Of a stretch of DNA of 64,000 nucleotides, positions 13,801 to 25,799 are shown piece by piece; within the stretch, counting starts at the first letter, position 1, and every line of letters starts with the position of its first letter. Source of the DNA: Stenopsyche tienmushanensis. Its lineage: Eukaryota > Arthropoda > Insecta > Trichoptera > Stenopsychidae. The position numbers and the translations under genes are program-made. The notes under the pieces were generated by a model, which ran no database searches, was not told the DNA's origin, and saw only the letters and a program-made list of their open reading frames with translations. The stretch spans positions 62,001 to 126,000 of the forward strand of contig WACJ01000383.1 in assembly GCA_008973525.1 (NCBI GenBank). The letters are read 5' to 3'.

Positions 13801-16800
13801 GTTTCTCCTTGGAGGGACTGTAATAGAGTCAAACGATCGTGCATAAATTTGAAGAAAATTCTATAGGTGAAGTCATGGATGGCGGAAAGTACGTGTTACA
13901 AAGTAATTCGTTCATTTAAACTCGACGATTCAAAGGTGAGGGATGATATCATTGAAGTGGAAATATTCTTTAAGAGATGAAAAGTTTTGAGCCCCAGAGA
14001 AATACATTTGTTATGCACAATATTTTTACGCTGTCAATTTGATCAACTTATATTAGCTGGTTACACATGAAGATTCGGAATTTCTGTTAGTGAAAGATCG
14101 ACCTAGTTTGAGAGAAGTTCTGTGCAATATTTTACAAATTTGACTATTTGAAATTTAGTACACCTCACTAGCACGAAGAAGGCTGCTAAATCGAGACATT
14201 TCTGCCGAAATCTGGACGCATGGAAACAATGGCGTAACTACTAATAGGCGAGCTTAGGCGACGCCTAATGGCAGTAACTGTCTAATCTATGTATTTTTCA
14301 AATGTTTATATTAACCTTTCCCTACCGGTGATGTATTTACTACACTTCGACTCTAATAATGGCAATATCGATATGAAATATAATAGATACGGGGTTGAAA
14401 ATTTTTGTATTCCTCCGTAATATAATTATGAATCACACCAAAGTATTATAATATATAATATTCAACTGCAGCGACGGAAATAAATAATTTGTCGCGAAAT
14501 CTGGAAATCTCAATGGCAAAAGTCTATTGATGCTTGAATAAATTATGATTTGTATATGCTATGGCGTTTTAATTCTCATCTACGCAATCCGAACGCTCAT
14601 GTGATACGCCCTAATACGATCCATCTTCCGAAGATCCAAATAAATTTGAATTTTCACTGCAACTACGTTGGAAATGTTCGTTTATTTTAATTTAATAATT
14701 GGATTTCCTTTGGAGACTTTGGTTGAGCATAATTTAAAAAATGGATATTCAATCACCGTATGAAATAAAGGGGAGGCTACAATAAAAGTTTTCGCAATTA
14801 AACCTTGAAACTGAGCGTATTTCATCCCACATTGTGTATGTGGGAATAATTCCCAGAAGCGCCATTGAAATATGCGCTCTTTTCTCGGAACGAGGTCGTT
14901 CTAATCCCCGTGGAGATTTTATAAAGTAATTACGATAATATCCTATTGAATTATATGGCAGCATCACTAATGAATGCCAACTATTCATTTACATTTGAAG
15001 AGATGATTGGCTTTCGCAACAGGACTCGATCAATGGGGATTAGGATTTGTTTGAATAAATTTATAACAGTGAAATCGTTTGCATTTAGTGTTGCGATGTT
15101 TCGAAAATGTATTTTTAGTACATGAATATGTAGATGTGATAATTCATGAAGTGGAAGGCTTATACTCTAAAAAGAAATCGTTGAAGCGGCACTGGAATAA
15201 AATATATTTTCCTTGGGAAATATATTTTGAGTATTTTTGCTAAATTGTTATTCAATTCTACGAAAATACTTTGTGTATCATCAAAGTGAAAATATCCAGG
15301 AAAAATACAAAATGTATTTTATATCCGATCTTTTTGCTTAAAAATATATGTTTTTTTGCTGTATTTGAGAATCATCCTAAAGATAATACCATTAAATATA
15401 AGACAAGCCTAATCCACTTTACTTGAACGTTTTGTTTATTCTAAGTTTTATTGCGTCATGAAGGACGTAAATGAGGAAACATTGATTAATTAAATTGATG
15501 GAACTAAAAATAAAAATAGCTGTTGTCATTCAGTATTAATTTTGCTTAAGTAGATTAAAATATAATTGGAAATTTGATATTGAAATTCTCACCGTATCGA
15601 TTGCATTAAGACATCATTCATCAATTTTTCATTATAATATTGTATCCATCCAAAAAAATCACATCGAGAAATATGAAACCAACTCTTCGATTCATATAAA
15701 ATATTCATTGGATTGCAGATGGAATTCTTGAAGTTCTTGGAATAGAACCAGATACGGATAACTATCCGTATCCAATAAAACAAAACGCTGCCGGTGGAGG
15801 ATTCGCCTTTGAATTAATCACATTTTCGCCGGGCTCAAATCAAAATGTATGGCACTTCAAAGGTGCATAAATTTTATTTTAACGAAAAATGAACCTTTTT
15901 AAGCGTAACACGATAAATTTATGCGCGGTGGGAATTTTTCGACGCCGCCGAGAAAATTTGTGTTATTAGATAAGTTGGCGAAGCCTTTTTATTTTATAAA
16001 AGCCTTTCGCATAAAATAATGCTAAAGTGGCAAAATAATTATGTTACGAATGCTCCAAGATCATATATTGAGTTTAAAAATTTTACACGCAAAAAGGGGA
16101 GCAGAAGAGCGTTTAATTTTTCGTCGCAAAAAGATCCTAATAGGCCCGCGAAAAGCATCCTATTACATGAAGATTCGGAATTTTAATTTCAAGGCTCTGT
16201 GCAGTATTTTATAAGATTGACTGTTTGCAATTGACAAAAGGATCTTAGTCTTGAATTGTCTTTAAATATGAAATCATCTATAAAAATCGCCTTTATAAAA
16301 AAATGTTAAAAGCTGGATAAGTGGGTGTATCATTACTTGTAATGAAAAATGGATTTTATACAATATACAACAGAAAAAGATCTGGGCTATGGTTGAATGT
16401 CAATTAATCTTCAGGACATTCGTCGAAATCAAGATGAGGCATTCCAAGGATTGGACGAATTTATTCGTACTTAAAGTGCGGATTTTAATACAAATTAAAC
16501 ACTATTGAATCTATTAAATACTAATGTGATTGAATACATTATGTTTTGTTGAAATCATGGCGTTTTAATACTCATCGACGCATACCGAACGCTCATGTGT
16601 TACGCCTCAATATTTAAGCTTTTTAATTAACATTTTTGAGACGTGAACATAAGAACCGCCATAATTCCCCTACGTCTTAATGACGTTGACAATTTGGTCC
16701 CCAAAGTATTCGTGAACAAATCTCAGACTTGATAAATTATTTAGGTCGAGCCGGACGACCTTAGGAAGACAAACTTTAAAGCATAAACTGACTCATCCGG

Positions 16801-19800
16801 GCTATTCATTTATTAAATGTTTAGAAGTTGCGGTTGATATTGCATCTGAAAAGTTCGAATTTATCAGCGTTAAGATCGTAGTTTGAATTAAATCTTCTTT
16901 CTTCCAATTGACGAAAACGATACACACCATGAATCTTTAGACGTATACAGAATAACGCGGCCGTTACACGAAAAACTTACCATTGTAGTCTTCAAAGCGT
17001 GGTACGTGTTGTAATCTGCTCAAATATCTGTCGACTTCCTCCTGTAAAAAATAAAAATGTAATTGATTGAATATACTCTCGGAAAGTATCGTTTTTATGA
17101 GATCCTCCGTCAATTTGCGTAAAAATGGAATGTAGTCAGTAATTGAAGTTTATTATCTCTCTAGGAAGAAGCAGTGATATTTTTTGTGGACGCTATGAAA
17201 ATACGAGCATTATGCTTCTGCGTCGTATCATCATTGATATATATAAAAAAAACTATTTTTAAAGACGGACGCAATGTGGCATTAAATGGAACTTACTTTT
17301 AAAAAGCGGCCTCATTAACATTTTAGATCTTTTTTGATGTAAGGGTTGAATAATAAATCGTGTTGGATTCTCGACGATACTCAAAGGCTGTTTCGCTAGG
17401 TTACGTCTTACTTAGGCTCGGTTTTAATGGATTCTTGCACGTGCTCGAGTAGACAAATAAGATGGACGTTTAATTAGCAAGCTTTGAAGAAGTCTTACCT
17501 CTGTCTTTAAAAAGTAATTTAATCTCTCACGAGGTGATTTGGGCGCGAATTTCCTCCTTTTTTTAACTTTTGACCGCGGATAAAAATGTTTCAGCCTAAT
17601 AAAATAGACGCCAAATTTGTCAAAAATGTGCGAGGATCGCACCATAGCAAATTTGGGAACGCGAAAAAAATGTCCCTCAAACATCCCCTTTATGCAATCA
17701 CGCCTGTTATAATTTGCTGATGTTGATGTTTGGCGTTTTCCATTCAAAGAATTTTGTTCTAGTGATATTTACATTGTTCAAAAGCTGCGAAAGTATACGG
17801 AATTGAACAGAATAACTTTTCTTATTATTGAGCTTTGACATGCTATTTCGATGTTCAATATTTTATTGCCAAAGTTGTAAGCATCTGAATGATTGATAAT
17901 GTGATACGTTGATAATTCAATCGATAATATTGGCTATTTTCATATTTAAAATGTTATCTTGACACGTTAATCTAGTATTAAATGCGATGCATTTGCAACT
18001 CGATAAATACCGTTAAATACATAATTTAAAATTTGTTTAATTATCTGAAAATATTGCAAGATTCGAACAAATCTATTTTCTTTGCTTGATGCTTTTTCTT
18101 AAAGATTTTTTTAAGTCTTTGTTCGTCTCGTAATTAAGCTCGTAAAGGCCATAACTCATCGCCGGCCAGTTTGGATGCGTAATTAAATGAGCTTTTCCTG
18201 ACATGGAATGAAATAGTTTTCCTTTTTCGTGGATATCCAAAAATAGATGATGATAAAGGGGTCAATACCAGACGGAGATAAATCTGAAATAATGATCTTT
18301 TAACGAGAATCCTGTACCGGTTACACCCACCCTATCTTCGAAGTTTTTATTTTTTCGCATCCATATTTCCTATGATTTACGGTCATTCACATTCACCGCG
18401 GGATATTTGCCAGAACTACCGGGAACAACAGTATTCGCGCCACACAATGCCTCCGGGTTATTCAACTTGTGCGATCAGTGAACCAAGAATACTTATTTAG
18501 AAAATAACGACAAGCATATTTATCTTTTTGAATTCATACAAAAGCGCAAAAATAGTACATATGGCATAGTAAAAATAAGTTTTAAGAAGGATATTACTCA
18601 TCGGAAGAATTTGAGGAAACTACTTTCTAAAAACTAAATAAGTTTTTGGCAGCTTTGGAAATATATATCGTTTTGAATGGACTTCTGAATAATTTTAAGA
18701 AAGTGCTTTTTGTCACACGTTGTCCGAATTAATTTAATTATTTTTTTCAACAAGTCAACATTTATTTTTGGAAATATTGAGGGTGAAAAATCGAAGAAAA
18801 GTACACATTAAAAATAAGCACCCGAGCATCAGAAACACATAAAGCGTAAGCCTTTCGTCGACCGCCCAAATTGATTGGGAGCATTATTTGTTGAATTCAT
18901 GAACACAATTATAAAGAACTCGACATTCGGCATTGAGGGATGTTAAATTGAATTTTAACAAAGTAAAAATAAAGTCCGATTGCGTCCTTGAGCGATCAGG
19001 CTTTAAAATGGCAGGAAACCAATTTTTCCATTGCGTCATAAGTAGGAATTTTTTTGCATCTATCGCCAATCCAATTAGGGAGATGCTTCATAAGAAGCCT
19101 TTGTATTGTTATAAAAATGTAAACATCCCAGGCATCATATTCCTCGATGCTTTTGTACATCTCTGAGCATTGTTATAAGGATAATGCCGAGAATTGAAAA
19201 TGTATAAAATTTTACGCCAAACAAAGAATTTTTTTTTAGAAGTTTGAGCTAGCATTTCATCGAGCCAAATTATTCCCAATTAAAAAAAAGGTTAAAGGAT
19301 GAAGGATGCGATCTCATGAATAAATACTTCAGGGCCATCGTAATCCTGGGGGAAATCGAAAGTATTTCATAATTGCTCAAATCGTCCCTGCTCCACGAGG
19401 AAGAAGAGTGGCCATTTATCCTCCTTCGGACGTTCTTGTTGCCAAAGTAAACTGAGGTCAGTTTGTCAAAAGGTCCGATGAGAATTTAATGAATCGGCAG
19501 GACTCATAAAATATTAGGCGCTCGATTCAAAGTACGGCTGGCTTCGAAGATAACATCCTCGACATATTTTCAATGTATGAATTTCGGCCATAAAGTGTTT
19601 CTATTTTATGAGTGAGATCGCGTTATGTACCGCCGATGTGATTTAACGGGCGATTTTGCCGAAAGGAGTCCGAAATTCTCACTTTATGATCGCTCCTTTG
19701 GGTCTGTGAAAATTTCAAATTAATTGTAATTCTTTACCCGACACCATTTCGTATTCACTCAGCGGATCTTTGTAATTTTACTCAACTGTGTCGCATTTAT

Positions 19801-22295
19801 TGGTCTTTGACGTCCTGTGTATCCCTTTTTGTCGACCTTTGTTGCCCTTAATCTTGCACAGGTCGAGAAACAATTTCAATTAATCCGATGACTATTCTTT
19901 GACAGATGATCACATTTTATTATGTTTGGGGCAGCTGGTTAGCGAAAGGGTTTAAAGTGCTTGGAGCTGTTACCCTTTTGGAAAAAAAGCGATGTAGGTG
20001 GATGAAATTTGAGATTATTCCAATTTAAAAAAATATTATAATCCTACATATTCTGTTCAAATTTATTCAACGAAAAAATGATATAACTCTCTATTAGAAT
20101 ATATGGAAGTATTACATAAAATATGTCCTATATCAAGCAAAATTTAATAACATACACACCAATTAAGACTTTTGGATATAAAAGTCATTTTCAATTAATC
20201 TGTCAAGTTCCAACTAGTGAATTACATCAAAACGGATACTGATTTTGATAGTTTCGTCTAATAGTAGAAATGGGTCATTTCCGTTTATTAAAGATCTGGC
20301 TGTGACATCCTTTGAAATATCTATACTTTGTAAAGAAAAACTGAATACACAAAGTGAATTTATCCTAATACAATATATATTCTATAGGGATGAATATCTT
20401 AAGCGTTGGTCTAAGTGCGATAAATATATCACGATGGATTCAATCAAGGATAGCAAAGGGTTCAGCAGTTCATGATATATTCAAGATTTGATGAATTTAA
20501 CATTAGCATTAAATTGATATTCATAAATGATTTTTATTTGGCATACTATGATACAATCCTTCCATAAATGTATTGAGATTAAACTATTATTTCATAACGG
20601 TATTTAATTTGTTTCAATAAGCATTTATAATTACAAAAATAATGGACGTTGATGTAGATTACAGATGATAATTAAAATTTGCGATATTCAACTATCAAAG
20701 TAAATTCGCCCGCGGAAATTTCAATCCTTCCATAATTACTAATAAGCATTGAAACGTTTGGGGATGTTAAAGGATAATACAATGGAAATATCCTTAAGGG
20801 AATAATCAGAAATGTTTACAGCAGCTTTCTAGAACATATAACAGCATATTTGATTGCCAAAAAGGGGATCAAATTAAAGGAATACAAATGTCGCGCAGTA
20901 ATCCCAACAGTGATCCTAGAATCGAGACAAACAAGTCGTATGCAAATTATACATGAGAATCTTATTATCATCTCGATGCTAATTGTGAAAGATTGTCGTC
21001 ATTAAATCCACGAAAAAAAGCCCATTTAAAATAATATTTACACGCAAGTACGCTTATACGTTAATGAGGCTTTCAACGAATACAGAGCTTTAAGGCTCCA
21101 TTGGGAATCAATTATATGCACGGTTAAATGATGATCATTCATAATGAGTTATATTTGTAATATAGCTTAAACATGAATAGGATTTATGCTTAAAATCCTA
21201 TATTGCATGGAAATCTCAGATTTATTTCAAATATTTGGGTTAATGATGTTAACCTATTTTTTAAGACAACAGAGAAATTGGCTCGGTTTTTGTTAAATTG
21301 GATTTTCAATTCCGATCACGAAGGATAGAAATTCCTTTCCCTGGTGAATAAAATTCTTTGAAGAAACTTTTTTGTCTTTTAAGTGCTTCAGTTTGCTGCA
21401 TAAAGCTTCAAAGCCAGACTTTTAATGCTATCAATTTTGATGATCAAGATGTTTTTTAAGCGAAATTCATTGGATTCAATCATTTATATATGTGGTATCG
21501 AAGAATGCTGTAATGGTAGCCTGAAACTAAAATGAAAGGCAAATACGAATTGAGCAGAAAATGTATCAATTTCCCTGAAAATCTCGAACAGCCCCATTTT
21601 CTAAAGCATTATCTTCTTAAATTCGAATATATTCATGCAAATGTATTAATAATTTGTAGCAGCGATTGATTATGAGAAATTAAGGACTACAGAAAATTCG
21701 AACAAAGGCTAATCCCATGCTAAAATATTATCTCTTATAATTAATGAGATATCAATGACTGATCTGATAAAGGTGCAACAATAACACATTAACGAGCATT
21801 GATCTAATACTAAGATAATCATTTAATAAATGATATTTCATGATATTTTAGCAAAGTCATCGATTGAATAAATTTGGAATATTATCTGCAGATACGGCCT
21901 TTTAAAGGTTGCTCTATTTATAGTGCTCATCCAAATGATAAGATGGAATCTCATCTGGAACGATATTGTCGATTATGCAAAAAATATATATTCTCTTAAG
22001 TATGTCGATAAAATGAAATAATCCGATCTTTAAGACAATAGAAATGAGATATTGCATTGAATCTGTTGTTAATCAAGTCATTTGCTGACGCACTTGATGG
22101 AAGATCATTCGGAGACTTCATGCAATTACTTGCAAATGGATTAATAGATCTCGATTAAAACCTGGATAAATCTGAGCTTTGATCAATGCCTGTTGATGTT
22201 ATTTATATTATACTTACTCTGGCTGGCATTGCTTCGGCGAGCATCACCAGGACAGCGAAGGAGACAGCCACTTGGAAGATAGACATGGAACCCAT
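4859..22295 (-). CDS. Orcokinin: orcokinin, A-type precursor (alternative 3' exons)
   Basis: Precursor of secreted neuropeptides, 137 aa by my splice model. Coding exons on the minus strand are 22295-22218, 17041-16981, 10098-9996 and 5030-4859; phases 0, 1 and 2 fit exactly (414 nt including stop). The start is the ATG at 22295, giving a signal peptide with hydrophobic core VAVSFAVLVMLAEA. The shared exon encodes EEVDRYLSRLQHVPRFEDYN. The third exon holds a B-like peptide, NLDALGGGNLL, followed by Arg. The last exon ends with NFDEIDHSNFGGF, the classic orcokinin motif, bounded by KR and followed by NF and stop. Known insect A precursors often have several NFDEID peptides; only one is visible here. 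Prohormone convertase processing is inferred from KR and R sites. An extra unseen exon cannot be fully excluded, although phases join without one. Confidence 0.93.
7040..7135 (-). mobile_element. remnant of a Tc1/mariner-superfamily transposase
   Basis: The minus strand reads ILFSDETHF (first catalytic region, about 7133-7107) and then, after a frame change, GGFVNKQNFHIWGNENSYY (about 7101-7045). The pairing of FSDExHF with GxVNKQNxxIWGxEN is typical of a common insect group of DD34D/E-type transposases. Too short and broken to be active. The C-terminal fragment at the right edge of the window may belong to the same group. Confidence 0.7.
7125..7290 (-). repeat. dispersed repeat family R2, copy d
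   Basis: Contains GGTCTGAAAAGCGGACC, then CCACTCTGTC, TTTTAGGGCTTTTTTGCGGT, ATTTTCTATG and GTCTAGA in the same order as the copy at 55370-55560. Partial copies at 52098-52524 and 54838-55160 share the first motif. The parent element is not recognised. Confidence 0.7.
10240..10450 (+). repeat. dispersed repeat family R3, copy 1
   Basis: Shares ATGAAGATTCG, TCTTCAATTGTCTTTAAATATG and, at the far end, CCGAACGTTCATGTGGTACG with the copies near 14.06-14.62 and 16.16-16.61 kb. All three lie in introns of the orcokinin gene in the same orientation. Origin unknown, probably a short non-autonomous element. Confidence 0.6.
10451..11937. other. intron between orcokinin B exon and A exon
   Basis: No coding signal seen. 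It includes the short 3'UTR of the B transcript at its upper end and a run of AAAT repeats near 11882-11900. Confidence 0.5.
11831..11836 (-). promoter_or_regulatory. candidate polyadenylation signal of orcokinin B
   Basis: AATAAA on the minus strand, about 100 nt past the stop at 11938. It is the first canonical hexamer downstream and the spacing is reasonable for a short 3'UTR. Confidence 0.5.
11938..22295 (-). CDS. Orcokinin: orcokinin, B-type precursor (alternative terminal exon)
   Basis: Second product of the same gene, 304 aa by my model. It shares the signal-peptide exon (22295-22218) and the exon 17041-16981, then splices to a terminal exon 12713-11938. The acceptor TTTTCAG at 12714-12720 restores the frame (phase 1, G joined to AT, giving Asp); total 915 nt including stop. 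The terminal exon encodes DIQEVEEKLEK and then 18 tandem peptides with the core LDxLGGG; the commonest unit, NLDSLGGGNLV plus a cleavage Arg, occurs eight times. A spacer (NSPYARFYNSDGGR) interrupts the array after unit 12. These are orcokinin B family peptides, known in insects as brain and gut messengers made from an alternative transcript of the orcokinin gene. Most units end in a single Arg; one ends NLVGR, a possible amidation site. The exon lies inside what the A transcript removes as intron. Confidence 0.95.
11941..12681 (-). repeat. coding tandem repeat, 18 orcokinin B units
   Basis: Eighteen copies of a roughly 36-bp coding unit (12 residues including the Arg). Variable positions are the fourth residue (S, Q, H or G) and the last three (NLV, HLL, HLI, HPL, HPM, HL, NVV). 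Copies that encode the same peptide differ at many third positions, for example in the Ser, Leu, Gly and Arg codons. The array is therefore old, or is kept by selection on the peptide, and is not a fresh DNA expansion. Confidence 0.95.
14060..14615 (+). repeat. R3 repeat copy 2, split by a hAT-related copy
   Basis: The left part, 14065-14157, starts CATGAAGATTCGGAATTT and includes TCTGTGCAATATTTTA; the right part, about 14550-14615, has ATGGCGTTTTAATTCTCATC and CCGAACGCTCATGTGATACG. The matching copy at 16165-16605 carries both parts without the hAT sequence in between. The hAT piece at 14158-14504 therefore looks like a later insertion. Confidence 0.6.
14158..14504 (+). mobile_element. hAT-derived non-autonomous element, copy A (partial)
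   Basis: Close match over its whole length to copies B (28937-29640) and C (45263-45789). Shared landmarks are GACATT..CCGAAATCTGGACG, GGCGTAACTAC, CTAATCTATGTAT, CCGGTGATGTATTTACTACA, GACTCTAATAATGG and GGAAATAAATAATTTGTC. It lacks the GGGATCCC-rich end and the coding part that B has. Confidence 0.8.
16160..16610 (+). repeat. dispersed repeat family R3, copy 3 (longest)
   Basis: Begins ACATGAAGATTCGGAATTTT, passes CTCTGTGCAGTATTTTATAA and TGAATTGTCTTTAAATATG, and ends ATGGCGTTTTAATACTCATC then CCGAACGCTCATGTGTTACG. It serves as the reference for the other two copies. No coding sequence seen. Confidence 0.6.
17042..22217. other. orcokinin intron 2
   Basis: About 5.2 kb. It includes a 107-codon open frame on the minus strand at 17424-17747 without any recognisable family or start context, which I do not call. 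No repeats of note beyond AT-rich stretches. Confidence 0.5.
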
Positions 22296-22309
22296 TTTTG
22301 ATGAAAGTT
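22218..22309 (-). other. Orcokinin: orcokinin exon 2 (start codon and signal peptide)
   Basis: Bounded by an acceptor (GTTGCAG, upper side) and a strong donor GTAAGTAT (22217 downward). It carries 14 nt of 5'UTR and 26 codons from ATG at 22295. A second in-frame Met four codons on (SMSIFQ) could also serve as start; both give a signal peptide, and cleavage after AEA or near MPA is plausible. Confidence 0.9.
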
Positions 22310-25300
22310 CTGCAACAACAACAATAAAAAATTGATAAAATATGGATGCCATAAAATGAGACTCTGCCATGCGATCCCATATATTTTGATTATCACGCAT
22401 GAGAAAATTGAAAAAATTCGCATATCCTCATACACCTGAGCTATCTCATCAATAATCATCTCGTTACTCAGGCCATGTATTTTTCTTAGGGTTGACAGAT
22501 GAGTATCATGTCGAACATACAACCTTATGAAAACAGGTGAATAAATTTAAAATGCCAAATAAATTATGCTGGTATTGTTATCGATGGTAAAAAATACTAC
22601 AGGGAATATCGCAAAATTTCCGTATGCAAACAAATTGTGAAAGCCGTATGGAGTCAATATTATGTAATAATTTCGATATTTATTAATAAAACAACATATA
22701 GTGATGGGATGAACATGCTATGTTAAAGTTTAGACCCGGTTCGCTGTTATAATTCAATCTCCACATAGTTTAACATGATGATATTCCAATATAAAGGCTT
22801 TTATGCTGCCATAATTAAAATGCACTGTGATAACACAATAAAAAATGTTTGAAAGGATGAAAATCAAATTTCGATACATCCGGCGGTAAAATGTTTTTTA
22901 ATCGTTCGATAAATTTTCTGAACAAATTCGATTTACCCATAAAATATACAATTATAAAAACTACCCTAGATCGTCTGAAATATGGGCGAACGAATCACTT
23001 TTGGAGAGTCTGGGTAACTTTTTAAGGGATTGAAGATATACGAACTGATCAAACACATCGAAATCGCCAACATAATCAAATATTCCGTAGAGATTTGATA
23101 TCAATTCTGGTTCGGAATAGGAATTGTCCATCACTCTTATTTTTGTTTGGCGCTTAATTTAAGACGATCACACCACAAACGACCCGACCAATTCAAGTCT
23201 ATCGTACAACAGGATATACGTACATCCAAAAATTTATCTCAGAAGTGAACGCTCGTCTATCTCTCAAGAACAGGGATTATCTTTGTCATAATGCACGCTA
23301 GCAAACCGATAAATTTGTACGCGGTTATTTATGGTTTAATCTAGTGTGTGATAAAAATTTTCATTCAAAATATTGATATTTTGCGCTGTAAAAGAACGCG
23401 GTATTGTGCGAATCGAATCTAATTTATTTTAATTTGACGAAACGGCAATAACACTCGATCCTTTCAATGCGCGATAATAACGCTCTTATATATGTACTCA
23501 GTTCGAGCACATCAATGTGCTTGGTTTTTATCGTGAAGGACTTCGATTATCCTTTTTTGGTGGCTCAAATAGCTCTTAGGGGAAGACTTGTTGATCAAAA
23601 TTTAATAGGAGAGCAACGTAACAATGGATGAAAATTGTAACCACATTTTAAGATAGACCAGCCTTCGAGCAGAATGCAATATTGCTAGAAAAATATTCAT
23701 ATTATTCATGGAAATGATCCAGATTACTGTTGTGCTCGTTATCATATGATCAAAAATACCCGATAAATATTCTTTCATATGGTATAATGGATTATCAGCA
23801 CTTCAACGCCTATAAGTATTGCATTAATTAAATGGATCATCAATTTTTATTTCATCCTGTCTGCAAATTTATGTGGATTTCCCGTTTAAATGACTTTATT
23901 TTGGGTTGTGCACGTTTACTTTGGGCGATAAATTTAAGGGTTGCAATGAAATTCTTAGACAGATGACGAATTTACATTACACATAGAAATGATTGCGCAT
24001 ATCAAGCAACGCATTATTCCGATCACGTAAAATGTGAAATAAGATGGTGATGAGTGAATATTATAAGAATAAAGATGTTCCATCATTGAGGTCGATTATT
24101 TCGGACGAGGAGCGTTTCCCTAATTTTGATAATTTGGGACATGGCAAAAAAATAAATGTACTGAATTTGTATTATTTTTGAATTAAAGTATTGTGGTCTT
24201 AATTCGAAGGCCGTTTCATTTGATTGCTTTTAAATCCGCATTAAATAAGGGTCTGTTGGGACTACCAACAAAAACATTTGGAGATATGGATTACGTGAAA
24301 GAATCCATTCAATTCGACATGTCCGAATTTTTTTCATAAGTGTGAAAGACAATATCCAGCGGACAAAAGATACTTGATTGTCGTTTCCCGTTTGGCTTTC
24401 GTGATATTTGCGACTGATGTCTTTGCAATTATTCCGGGACAAAAAAATATTTTTTGTATTTGAAGAAGGCCGCATGACAATTGTATGTATAATTTTCGAC
24501 CTTCAAGAATTATATTATTCAAATGTACCTTCAAACTTTAGAAACGGGTGTCAAAATATGCTTTAATTAAAGGAAAGGGGATGAAATTTGGGCGCGAAGA
24601 TTTCGTTACGATCCGAGATGAGGCAATTTTTTTTTTGGCACGAAGTATTAAGCGAATGAATTATATTTTTGAAATGCGTTCATCTTATGAAGCCTAATTT
24701 AAAAAAAGCTTAATACACGGAAAGAGCTTTTAAAAAGCTTTAAAAAATAATTCATGATATTTGATGTAACATGAATTCAATATTATGACATTTTGTATAT
24801 TGCATATAATATTTGTATATAAAAATACATTTTATTAATATCAATGTATATAACTTTAATTTAAAATATTTTGAATATAGAAATAAATTTATTGTACATG
24901 GATCGGATATTTTTATGCAAATATATCCATATAGATTTTTAACATGTATTTCATACTGCAATAAATACAAATTAATTGATAGACTCATTTTTGAATTATT
25001 TTAGAATTTAAATCCACAAGAAAATGAAGGATAAGTAATCAGCTAAATCCCGTAAGCTTTTATGAGAACTTCGGAATTATCCCTTTAATGCATAATGTTT
25101 TTTTAAAGGGTCGAGAAAATAATGGAAGAAGGTTCGATCGGGTGGTTATTTTTGCATCAATTCCATGGACTCAAAAATTAATATCCACATAAAATAGGTA
25201 TACAAATTCATCTATTGTGACATCATTAGTCCCGGTGAAATTATTTAAACGTGCTTTATGATAACTCAAACAATGGAGATCAAAAACATGTTTTCCTGGG

Positions 25301-25683
25301 GAAACATACTGTTTGTTTGAATTTAATAAAATATTTGTTATGCAGTTGAAATTTCTGCTCTGTTGTTCCATTTTCAATATTCAACATATAAATTATATTT
25401 TCATCCATCGAAACGTATTCAAGCTCTTGATTAATATACAGTGTTTATTGCGATTAAAATGGAGAGCTTATGATTTATGACGATTTGATGGATATAAAAT
25501 AAATTTATGCGAACGTAATCAAAAGCTATTTTCAAATGTTAAATATAGGAAATTTAAATTTAAGGGTAGTTTCATGGAAAATATTTTATTTTGATGAAAA
25601 ATAAATATTTCGGGATTGTTATAATATCGAACATGAATACTTGGATGGAGATATCCAAAAATATACAGTGAAAATTGTCTTAC
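22310..25683. other. orcokinin intron 1
   Basis: About 3.4 kb between the leader exon and the signal-peptide exon. No exon or element recognised; very AT-rich at 24.7-25.0 kb, where long open frames on both strands are low-complexity chance frames. Confidence 0.5.
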
Positions 25684-25760
25684 TTGGGCTAATTCCTGGA
25701 ACGGAAAGTGTTGCAAGTTGTTCTTCGTCGAAGTGCTGCAACAGGAGTGGTGCTAGCGAA
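25684..25760 (-). other. Orcokinin: orcokinin 5'UTR exon 1 (non-coding)
   Basis: Inferred leader exon. The donor GCCCAA/GTAAGA ends it at 25684. Its upper end is set by a TATA box at 25785-25792 and an Inr-like TCATTC at 25757-25762, which is about 30 bp downstream of the TATA box on the minus strand. The sequence between is GC-richer than its surroundings and has no ATG-led frame joining the signal-peptide exon. RNA evidence is not available. Confidence 0.65.
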
Positions 25761-25784
25761 TGAGCTCTGGTGGATTTCAGAGCG

Positions 25785-25792
25785 CTTTTATA
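25785..25792 (-). promoter_or_regulatory. TATA box of the orcokinin promoter
   Basis: TATAAAAG on the minus strand, 25-35 bp upstream of an Inr-like TCATTC. A focused TATA promoter is common in neuropeptide genes. Predicted transcription start is near 25760. Confidence 0.65.
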
Positions 25793-25799
25793 CTCGCCC

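Larger units (their letters stand above)
12714..16980. other. orcokinin intron upstream of the B exon
   Basis: Contains one hAT-related copy (14158-14504) and two R3 repeat copies, listed separately. The stretch 13.0-13.7 kb is a little GC-richer, with an open frame of 69 codons that resembles nothing I know. No further exon seen. Confidence 0.5.

Noticed and set aside
17424..17747. 107-codon minus-strand frame in orcokinin intron 2
   Set aside because: No family resemblance, no splice partners and composition like its surroundings; likely chance.
24752..25004. Long frames on both strands near 24.8-25.0 kb
   Set aside because: Very AT-rich, low-complexity peptides (Ile, Tyr, Lys, Phe); typical chance frames.
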